Part shown: positions 51,639-60,289 of the stretch, piece by piece
How positions within the stretch are numbered: the first letter of the stretch is position 1
How the letters are laid out: the number at the start of each line of letters is the position of its first letter
Assembly (NCBI GenBank): GCA_023014485.1
Contig: JAJOZX010005538.1
Span: forward strand, 129,001-193,000
DNA from: Bathynomus jamesi
Taxonomy: Eukaryota; Arthropoda; Malacostraca; Isopoda; Cirolanidae
DNA: 64,000 nucleotides
Reading direction: 5' to 3'
Translations under genes and position numbers: made by a program
Notes under the pieces: generated by a model
What the model was told of the DNA's origin: nothing
The model's input: only the letters and a program-made list of their open reading frames with translations
The model's database searches: none

Positions 51639-53606
51639 TCATGAACTATTTTTGTTTAGGTCTAGGTTGTATTTGGATAGGTCACCCAAAGGGGCTATCC
51701 CTGATATAGTCTGATAAGCTATACCATCACCTATCTTCACTATGCCCTTATGAATAAGATTAATATAATCTGCCCCTATTAACATTTCAATGTTAGCTAC
51801 TGTGTTGTTTGTGATATGTCTATCAGCTATATTGTAGTGTTTTTCCAAATGATTTATGGTTTGTTCTAGTTTGGGTATAACCAGTTTGTTTTGTCCTACT
51901 TTTGAAATAATAACTGCTTCAATTTTCTCTAATTTATTTTCTAAATGTAGTTCTAGGTCAATTGTCTTATAGCTATTTTTGTCAGAGTTATCCTTAACAA
52001 AGGATGCGATACTGAGTTTTTGTTCATTCGGATTTGGTGTCAAACCCAATTTATTAACTACATTTTGCGAAACAAATGTTTGTTGAGAACAACAGTCTAT
52101 AAGACATCTCACTGGAGTGGTACTACCCTCACCATTCACTAAGTCCAAAGTAATAGTTGGTAAAAGAATCTCAGTATTTCTTGTTACGTTGTTTGAACAA
52201 ACAGAATGTCCCATGAAAGTGGCATTTTCTTGATTACCTTTGTTTGGAGGAGGTATCTTTTGAGTTTGAGTACTGTTGTTTGGACACTTTGGTGAATCAC
52301 ACATTGATGAGACATGTCGTAAACTTTTACAAAACTTACAATTGAATCTTAACCTAGATTTACAGTCTTTCTTATAATGTCCCTGGCCAGTACACTTTTT
52401 ACATAGGTTCAACTGTTCACATCTTTTAGCTCTTGAGTTAAAGTCTGAATATTTGTCACACCCAGTACTACTATGTTCATCACTTGCACAAAATTTGCAA
52501 TGTGGTGTGTAAGTTGAGGCAGCAGTTACATTAAAGTTCTGTAATGTAGGTGTTCGTGTATTACAGTTGGTCACATTTGATTCTACAGTATCAAGTCTTG
52601 TCTGTTTGGCTGTAGCTAGTTGGTCTCTGGGAACAGTCTTTGGTTTATCCATAGTCTGGGTCTTATTTTGTGTTGGAATATTTCTCAATTTGTAATTAGT
52701 TAGGATAGTAGGAAAGTGTTTTCTGACATTTTCAAGATTAGGATAATTTTCTCCCGTTTTTAGAAATAAAACATCTTTAACCCTCAAAGGAAGGCACCTA
52801 AGAACTATGCCTTGTATAATCCAAGATGAAGCTTTAATATCTATCTCATTGCTAACCAGTTGTCCTATAATAGCTTCTAATTTTGAATAAAAATTTTCCA
52901 TATCACTATGGTTATCTTTTATGGGTGCAAAATCATAAATTTGTTGAGATAATTCATATACAATCTCATCTTTATTAATGTAATTACGTTTTAAGAGATC
53001 AATAGCTACTTCATATGAATTCCCTACAGCTGGTAAATAGGCTATCAGGTTATAGGCTGGGCCTTTAAGGAAACTAGTTAAGTAGCTAAACTTATCAACA
53101 GTTGAAATATAAGGTTTATTTCCTATTAAACTCTCAAATTTTTCAATGAAAGATGGGAATTGTACCGTGTCCCCTTCAAATGTTGGTACTAGCAAAGTGG
53201 GTAACTGAGCCCTAAATTCTTGTGACTCAGGATTTTGCATGCCACTTAAATTTGGTTGAAAGTTAGCTCTACTTTGATTAAAATCAGAAATAGGTTTATT
53301 TGGTGTTAAGTCAGTCAAACGAGACTGTAATCTCCTTATGTGTTGTACAATTAAGGCTACCTGCTGCTCATTATCAGAGTAAAAGTGTATAAGTTGTTCA
53401 TCAGCTATTTCAGGTTCAATTAACTTTGAAATACTCTCATCACTAACTATTATATCCTTTTTTAAGTTATCCAATTTAATAATTACTAACTCTAAATCTT
53501 CCTTGCCTGGTTGTGTAATTTTGTTAAAAGTGTTCATGGCCTTTGTAACAGCACCCAACTTTCCCTTCTTTTTCTTTTTTAATTGTTTCAATTCCTCACT
53601 GTCCAA
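51639..53606 (-). CDS. gag: BEL/Pao gag with zinc knuckles and protease (copy 2), intact
   Basis: A 655-residue frame from ATG 53606. The N-terminal half is Gag matrix/capsid-like (residues 1-310, including PTFEGDTVQFPSFIEKFES, typical of Pao Gag). Three C-x2-C-x4-H-x4-C knuckles follow: C370/C373/H378/C383, C402/C405/H410/C415 and C423/C426/H431/C436. An aspartic protease-like segment RCLIDCCSQQTF has D504. The TGA at 51639-51641 is in the same frame as the pol sequence that follows, so gag and pol are separated only by this stop. Confidence 0.9.
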   Translation of the reverse strand: MDSEELKQLKKKKKGKLGAVTKAMNTFNKITQPGKEDLELVIIKLDNLKKDIIVSDESISKLIEPEIADEQLIHFYSDNEQQVALIVQHIRRLQSRLTDLTPNKPISDFNQSRANFQPNLSGMQNPESQEFRAQLPTLLVPTFEGDTVQFPSFIEKFESLIGNKPYISTVDKFSYLTSFLKGPAYNLIAYLPAVGNSYEVAIDLLKRNYINKDEIVYELSQQIYDFAPIKDNHSDMENFYSKLEAIIGQLVSNEIDIKASSWIIQGIVLRCLPLRVKDVLFLKTGENYPNLENVRKHFPTILTNYKLRNIPTQNKTQTMDKPKTVPRDQLATAKQTRLDTVESNVTNCNTRTPTLQNFNVTAASTYTPHCKFCASDEHSSTGCDKYSDFNSRAKRCEQLNLCKKCTGQGHYKKDCKSRLRFNCKFCKSLRHVSSMCDSPKCPNNSTQTQKIPPPNKGNQENATFMGHSVCSNNVTRNTEILLPTITLDLVNGEGSTTPVRCLIDCCSQQTFVSQNVVNKLGLTPNPNEQKLSIASFVKDNSDKNSYKTIDLELHLENKLEKIEAVIISKVGQNKLVIPKLEQTINHLEKHYNIADRHITNNTVANIEMLIGADYINLIHKGIVKIGDGIAYQTISGIAPLGDLSKYNLDLNKNSS

Positions 53607-53610
53607 TAAT

Positions 53611-54201
53611 TAGGGTGGATCGATTTTACATTTTTTTCGATTTCCATATTCTAATAGAGACAAAAACTTGCGCATGCATGAGAAAATAGCCTCTGCAAAA
53701 TCTTAGCTTAATAGGTAATCATCTTCTGCCCCCGGCAGAGCGATGAATATCATATTTTAGTAGTCAAAAACGTATTTTTAAACCCTAGCCTAGAGTCATA
53801 AAATTTTGCGTGTGTGTTATTTCATGCCTAAGCAACGATATAAATGCTATGGGAAATATATAAATGCATTATTTAAGACAAAGAGCCGATCTGAAAATAT
53901 GTATATTATACATATTTTCAGATCGGCTCTTTGTCTTAAATAATGCATTTATATATTTCCCATAGCATTTATATCGTTGCTTAGGCATGAAATAACACAC
54001 ACGCAAAATTTTATGACTCTAGGCTAGTGTTTAAAAATACGTTTTTGACTACTAAAATATGATTTTCATCGCTCTGCCGGGGGCAGAAGATGATTACTTA
54101 TTAAGCTAAGATTTTGCAGAGGCTATTTTCTCATGCATGCGCAAGTTTTTGTCTCTATTAGAATATGGAAATCGAAAAAAATGTAAAATCGATCCACCCT
54201 A
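53611..54201. mobile_element. Fold-back element in the BEL 5' leader (copy 2)
   Basis: Same palindrome, same position and same flanks as 46152-46741, so it was present before the two BEL units arose. Confidence 0.9.
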
Positions 54202-54558
54202 CAGTGTCCATGTTTAAGTCAAAATTGTTTAACTGGGGATCGTAATGAAATATAGGACAAGAAGAAATTACCAGAGAAGAGAGATCAAATAAATTGAGTA
54301 ATCAGACAAAACAGTCAAGTTTTAAATTTGGTTTAATCCCCCCAAGTACTTATGTGTCACTCAGGTCTAAGCTTATAAGAGAATGAGACACCTTAAATGT
54401 AAATGTTTCCTAGTTAGGCCCTAGGTTGTAGACCTAATTAGGCAAGTTTGTTACTTTAGGCTTGATTAGGTTAGGCTTAGGCTAGACCATTTAGCCTAAT
54501 TCTGCAATTTTTGTTAAGTAAGATTAAGGTTTGTAAATTCCCCACACACGACCACCAA
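54202..54558 (-). other. BEL leader between LTR and fold-back (copy 2)
   Basis: Non-coding leader equivalent to 46742-47098, with one-base differences in homopolymer runs. Confidence 0.6.
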
Positions 54559-55278
54559 TGTGAAAAATGCTCTGTATGAATTGGTCCACAATTAACCCAC
54601 CCCTTATATCTCCAGTCTAACTATAGAGTAGATTAAGTCTAGCCTTGTAGGGGTCAGCCTAGAGATTCCGGAAATGGTCCAGAGCGGGCAGATAAATTGA
54701 GGTCCACAGTAGGATTCCTCACCAAATTAGGTTAGGGCAATCTACCTTCACCTTTGTTAAGCTATGCGTTGATGCTAGGTCTTAGGCCACAATGTAGGCC
54801 TAAGTTGTCTGACCCAGCTTAATTTAATGCGTTTACTTCTAAATGGGTTAAAAACACAATTAGTCACTTACTGCTAGTTATTAGAGAGTCTCTTTTCCCC
54901 TTCTGTCTAATTGTAGAGAGCGTACTTGCTGGTGGGGATCTTTTTCGTTGTCTGTTCTTGTCCCTTCTCTCGTTCCGTCTTCTCGCCCCGTTCCTCGTTT
55001 TCGTTCTCTCTTGTCTTCTTTTCGCGGGGCTTTTTCCACCAGCGTCTCCTTCGTCTTTTTGTGGTTGGTTGATCGGTAATGTATATCTATTACCGAGCAC
55101 GCTCTTGTCACACAGTATATAAATACTAGTGTGGAGAATAACTCTGGTGAGCAACCAATTGGTTTCATCCACCCAGTTATTGACATAAAAGGAATTTAAT
55201 AATTGTTAGATTAACTACCTACCTACTCAGTGAACCATTTTCGTTACCTCCCAACTACCCACACATCAGTTTTCCATA
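54559..55278 (-). repeat. BEL/Pao LTR 3 (5' LTR of copy 2)
   Basis: Outer LTR, followed directly by the target duplication TCTTG at 55279-55283. Confidence 0.9.
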
Positions 55279-55403
55279 TCTTGTACGATAATTTAGTCCT
55301 ATCAATGTCGGAACCCTGTGTTTTTCTAACTTTTAGTTTTTCTTTGGGCCTGACGAAGAAGGGTGTTTCTCCTCGAAAAGCATTGTCCATGTTTATAATT
55401 TAA

Positions 55404-55624
55404 CCCTTTCAATACGGCGACATGCGTGCGTACGTGCGAACGTGCGTATGTCCGATTAGCACGCTCCAATATACGACATACGTGCGTATGTCCGATTAAC
55501 ACTCCAATATACGACGACATACGTGCGTATGTCCAAAACTTAAATATTTATAACTAAAAGCAGAAATGTCTTATTATGGAGCGCGCTAATCGGACATTCA
55601 TATGTATGTCTCCTATTGAAAGGG
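55404..55624. mobile_element. piggyBac-like MITE (TTAA target)
   Basis: Termini CCCTTTCAATA and TATTGAAAGGG are flanked by TTAA on both sides (55400-55403 and 55625-55628). The interior holds about three copies of a 44-bp unit built from ACATACGTGCGTATGTCCGA and CTCCAATATACGAC. It is 221 bp, with no gene. Family by TIR/TTAA only. Confidence 0.75.
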
Positions 55625-55628
55625 TTAA

Positions 55629-57180
55629 TTTTAGATTGTTTGGGATTTTCATTATATACAATTTGTGCATTTATTTCAGTATAAGAATTTATTCTTCAGG
55701 ATTATACATATCTGAAGACCCAATAGCGTTTTTCCTATTTTTAATATATTTTTTAGTTTATTTATTATTTTAATTTATTTTTAAGTATTATTTATATATT
55801 TATGCAGTGTATGATTATTAAAATAATTATTTGTGTGTTTCCTTATTTCTGTGCTTTAGTTCTTTCAAAATGTTATTTGTCTTCTAAACAAATTGGTACG
55901 TTTATTCTTAGGATATTCTGTGTATTACTCGGTCATGTGTATCAGCTCCCTATTCTTAGTTCATGATAGTATTAATATTAGTGACAATAATAATACTTAT
56001 AGTGGCCATTCTATTATTAATGGTATAATGATAATAACAGTAATACAGTGAGATGTATTACTTTTTATATTTAATCCGAGAGCCCAGTTAAAGCCATAAA
56101 CTTTGGGGCAAAATTAGGATAAAATAATAAATACTATAAAATTTGTTAGTCCCTTTATAAAATTAATGTAATAATCATTTTTAAACAATTACATGAAAAC
56201 ATCAGGACCTTTTCCAGTTTGTGTACCGTTTTTCATATAATTTATACTAACGAAAATATCACGACTTAACCTAATCAATTATCAAGGGCGTACAGTTGAT
56301 ATATTATTAATTATAACATTGTTTGTTTCTGGAATAGTATTTACTATTTACTAATAGATCAACTGTACGCTCTTGATAATTGGTTAGGTTAAGTCGTGAT
56401 ATTTTCGTTAGTTTTAACAAAAATATTCTCAAAAATAAATTATATGAAAAACGGTACACAAACTGGAAAAGGTCGAAACATCAATTTTGTTTCCTCCCTG
56501 GCCTGGTTTTCTCCCATCGTTGGAAACTGAACAGGATAATTTATTAAGAATTTATTTGATGGGTTATATTAACTTTTTTGAGTTAAGATGAGTCAGATTA
56601 TTTTAGATTAGGTTATGTCACGTCATAATAAGTAATCCTATTTGCGGTTGTAATGGTGAGTTTGATTCTACGATATGAAAACACATCAGAGAGCCTATTC
56701 GGTTAGGCTGAGAGTATGTTCAGATTGTAGGCTATGCAAGGATGTTTAATACGATGAAAGAAAACTCTGTAGGCCAAATGAGCTGGTGGCCTATGTGGGG
56801 TTTACAGACCTGGGTTTTGATGATGAAGATAGGCTATGAAAATGGGAGAACCTATGAGTCGGATTGGATGAGGAAATCCTTGTTGAATGGAAGTGAAGAT
56901 TCGAAGGTCGAATGGATGGGTATTCAGTGAAGCATAGGCCGGACGGATGACGCCGGTTGAGTTTTGCAGGGTGTTGCTTCTGGGGGGGAGGGATGAAATA
57001 GTCGTAAGCCTCAACGGAGATGATCAAGTTTCGTGTATGATCAAGCTGAGTTTCGAAGGTTGGCGGGCCGGCTGAGATCAAATGGAGTTATATGACGAAG
57101 GTCAGAGATGTGGAGCGAGTGATGCGAGGATTGAGCAAATGAGGTCGACTTGAAGTGGACTCGCGTTTTTATAGACGCTC
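55629..57180. other. Gene-free DNA with a fold-back repeat
   Basis: AT-rich to about 56650, then moderate GC. Apart from the inverted repeat at 56208-56473 nothing is supported. Confidence 0.5.
56208..56473. repeat. Inverted repeat (fold-back), ~100-bp arms
   Basis: The left arm (56208-56310) starts CCTTTTCCAGTTTGTGTACC and the right arm ends with the complement. The arms share TATCACGACTTAACC and the ATCAACTGTACGC block. The right arm has an extra ~20 bp (AACAAAAATATTCTC) and the loop is about 55 bp. No gene. Confidence 0.85.
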
Positions 57181-57340
57181 AGTAGTGTGTTGTTTGGCGG
57201 GCAATTTTTTTGGGAAACAAAATAAAATTTGCCTTTTCTATGGATCTATTCTTGCCCACGTTTTTTAATTTTATTACGTTGTTTACACCTTCAAGCCATG
57301 AGAGAGAGAGGCGAGGAAAAGCAATTTCCCTTATGCTTTT

Positions 57341-57383
<43 letters not shown>

Positions 57384-57490
57384 GCATTTAACTGCAATGA
57401 CCACGCAGTATATAAATGAATAGAAACGACGTAAACAAGGAGCGTCTCTGCACACGGGGAAGAGAAATAACGAATAAATGAAAAATGAGG

Positions 57491-57564
57491 CGAACCGCCC
57501 GGGAATCGAACCCAGGGCCTTCCAATTGCCGGTTGGATGCGCTACCATTACACTACGGACCTCG
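57491..57564 (-). ncRNA. tRNA-like pol III promoter unit 1
   Basis: The minus strand has a perfect A box (TAGTGTAATGG) and B box (GGTTCGATTCC). A 5-bp anticodon stem TCCAA/TTGGA encloses a 7-base loop CCGGCAA, and a T-arm is present. The acceptor stem pairs poorly and position 33 is C instead of U, so it resembles a SINE head or tRNA pseudogene rather than a working tRNA. Confidence 0.6.
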
Positions 57565-57751
57565 ATCAATCATAAATCGAAATTCTCCTACATAGGGCAG
57601 AAACCAATGCCCTGAGAGGGCACCCTCGCAAATCGTGAATATGTGCATTTAACTGCAATGACCACGCAGTATATAAATGAATAGAAACGACGTAAATAAG
57701 GAGCGTCTCTGCACACGGGGAAGAGAAATAACGAATAAATGAAAAATGAGG

Positions 57752-57827
57752 CGAACCGCCCGGGAATCGAACCCCAGGGCCTTCCAATTGCCGGTTGGAT
57801 GCGCTACCATTACACTACGGACCTCGA
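57752..57827 (-). ncRNA. tRNA-like pol III promoter unit 2
   Basis: Same as unit 1, with one extra base in the T-stem. Confidence 0.6.
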
Positions 57828-58011
57828 TCAATCATAAATCGAAATTCTCCTACATAGGGCAGAAACCAATGCCCTGAGAGGGCACCCTCGCAAATCGTGA
57901 ATATGTGCATTTAACTGCAATGACCACGCAGTATATAAATGAATAGAAACGACGTAAATAAGGAGCGTCTCTGCACACGGGGAAAAAATAACGAATAAAT
58001 GAAAAATGAGG

Positions 58012-58085
58012 CGAACCGCCCGGGAATCGAACCCAGGGCCTTCCAATTGCCGGTTGGATGCGCTACCATTACACTACGGACCTCG
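58012..58085 (-). ncRNA. tRNA-like pol III promoter unit 3
   Basis: Same as unit 1, in the truncated last repeat. Confidence 0.6.
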
Positions 58086-58109
58086 ATCAATCATAAATCG
58101 AAATTCTCC

Positions 58110-58158
<49 letters not shown>

Positions 58159-58189
58159 CACTTTTAATTATGATACTTTCAGAGGGTTT

Positions 58190-59560
58190 GAACGACGGTT
58201 CAGTATCGCCCAGCAGTCGACCCCTTCGAAGTATCCCATCTCATTTGTGGGATTTCGTGGAAGAGGGAATCGGCTTCCGCTCTCCTCCTGCCTTTGTAGC
58301 CAGCCACGCATTGCTGGTAAGGAACTTTGCACAGGAACCTGTCCAGCTGGTTCTTGAAATTATTCAGGTTGGTGTGCTGGAGGTTCCTCAGTTCTTTGGG
58401 CAGTACATTGAAAAGTTTCGGGCCTCGCATTCTGAGGGTACTTCCCATCCTCGTTTTCATCGGCCCCCGTCCCACAGTTGGGACATTACAGACTCTGCTC
58501 TTCTCCCATTTCAGTGTGTTTCTATTTCATTTCTAAGGTTAGGGACACAACCATCAAATATATTCCATACGTATATTATTGTGTACTGCTCGCTTCTTCT
58601 TTCCAGAGTTTTAGGGATTATAGTCGAGACCATTAGTCTTCATCTTTCGTTACGTTTGCTTTCTTGCTGTGAAAACTCCTCCAGCTAATTCCCATTACGT
58701 TTCCAGCTGTTTTGATTTTACTGTTATTGTGGTCTCTGAGTTCTGCATCCGACGACATTATCACTCCAAAATTCCTGACTTGTGTGTTTTGTATGTTTTG
58801 TACACTTTAGTCTGTAGCACCTTGTTGTCACCATATTTTAGAAGTTTGACTTTTTCTTTGTTGAAATTTATAATGTTTCAATGTTGTTTCAAAATTTTTC
58901 TGTCACCTTCGCTTGATATTTCTTTGCATATCTTTCTGTCATTCGCGAAACACGATACGATAATACTGTCGTTAATGTCTGCATCGCTGTCTGCAATCAT
59001 TATTATAAAAAGCAAGGGAGCTAATACCGTACCCTGTGGGACAGAGCTGACGACTTCTGAGACTACAGCCTTGACTCCATTTACTTCCACTCTTTGTTTT
59101 CTTTTGGTATAAAAATTAAATAGCCATCGTCCAAGCTTTCCTGTAATTCCTGAATTCTTCAATCTGTGTGTTAAAATTCCATGATCACAGCTATCGAAGA
59201 ATTCAGCAAAATCAGTATATAGTACATCTATGTTTTAACCTCGACACAATGTTTCCAGTATTTTCTCCAGATAATCTAACAACTGTGACAGCATGATCTT
59301 TCTGCCCTGAAGCCATGTTGGTTTGGAATGAATAAATTATTTTCTTGTAGGTAGCAGAACAATTTTGCCTCTAATTACTGTTCGAAACCCTTTTGCAAGG
59401 TGGGACGTGAGAGCTACTATCCGATAATACTTAGGCATTGATCTGTTATATCCTTTGAATAAGGGATTAATGTTCGCGTTCTTTAATGGAGGTGGAATTT
59501 GTCTTCTGTCGAGTGATTTTCTCCACAGTAAGTACAGAGGCTTGGCAATACTCTCTTTAT
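58190..59560 (-). pseudogene. LINE reverse transcriptase (Jockey/CR1-like), 3' part, degraded
   Basis: From the N-terminus the minus strand shows INPLFKGYNRSMPKYYR and VALTSHLAK (about 59390-59470). It then shows VPQGTVLAPLLFIIMIAD, an active site SCFANDRKI where Asn replaces the second Asp of the usual FADD (about 58950), and a C-terminal GPKLFNVLPKELRNL...FKNQLDRFL segment (58200-58475). Many stops and frameshifts lie between. Non-LTR retrotransposon, 5'-truncated; no poly-A or target duplication was identified. Confidence 0.8.
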
Positions 59561-60289
59561 ATTTCTTCAGAAACGTGGCACTTCATGTCTTGTGTACACA
59601 CACACGCGCTAAAAATAGACAAATTAAAATAAATTAAATTTGATGCTGCCATTTTATGAAGAAAAATCTGTTAAAAAAATGCCTTTGGCAGCCTTTATGT
59701 TACTGGTTGAATCATTAAAAGGCAAAAAATATGAGTGTGTCCTTTGTCCGGAGGTGCCCTATTTGCGGGGTACCTCCGAACAAGCCGTGTCCACCTCCGG
59801 ACAACTGATACTGGAGACAAAAATCTACAAAGTGAGTTTGCCTAAACAATTTGGAAGATTTATCTAAACATCATTTTATTTAAGAAATGTATAATTTGTT
59901 ACAGTAACACATTTACATTGACTGAATATGAAAATAGACAAAATAATTGTTACAAATAAGCACTTTCAAGTACTTCAAAATTTTCAACCCATAGTGTAGC
60001 GTGAAAGCCAATCCCAAATTTGGGAAGACCATCTTGCCGTTTAGTCTACTGCCTAATCTGTAGTGGCAGAATCCCAATGATGTCTTGAAGATCTACAGAA
60101 CACATGTCTAAAAGTGAAAGTGCCAGACTTATCGAACATCCGTAAGTAAGAGACAATGTAACTATTGGAGTCCCCTGTGGAGGGGACCATAAATGCCACC
60201 ACTTCTGGCTCCCCCAATACCGATACCGGGAAGGCAAACCCGGGCAGCGGGGCTAAATCTGCTACTATCCATTCGAGATGTTCTGCGCC
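59561..60289. other. No gene recognised
   Basis: The frame at about 59640-59867 has no recognised motif. A self-complementary CCGGAGGTG...CACCTCCGG pair lies near 59745-59800. 60150-60289 may be the degraded 5' part of the LINE that follows. Confidence 0.4.

Larger units (their letters stand above)
39637..55278 (-). mobile_element. BEL/Pao retrotransposon, tandem LTR-int-LTR-int-LTR
   Basis: Three near-identical ~720-bp LTRs (39637-40355, 47099-47816 and 54559-55278) bound two near-identical ~6.74-kb internal regions, all on the minus strand. The whole unit is flanked by one TCTTG duplication (39632-39636 and 55279-55283), the 5-bp size usual for BEL/Pao. Neither junction of the middle LTR carries that duplication. 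It is therefore one insertion that was expanded by recombination, or an assembly duplication. Confidence 0.9.
57381..58117 (-). repeat. Tandem array, ~260-bp unit with tRNA-like head (2.8 copies)
   Basis: Units start at about 57381 (complete), 57642 and 57903 (truncated), bounded on both sides by (TA)n tracts. Each unit contains ATGCATTTAACTGCAATGAC, AACGACGTAAA(T/C)AAGGAGCG and a tRNA-like segment on the minus strand. The copies are almost identical: one extra C in copy 2 and a 4-base difference near 57985. Confidence 0.9.

Noticed and set aside
57491..58085. Three functional tRNA genes
   Set aside because: A and B boxes are perfect, but the acceptor stem has several mismatches and the base before the anticodon is C. 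A tRNA-derived repeat is more likely.
59640..59867. A 75-codon frame downstream of the first LINE
   Set aside because: No motif, family resemblance or supporting context, and it overlaps a self-complementary stretch.
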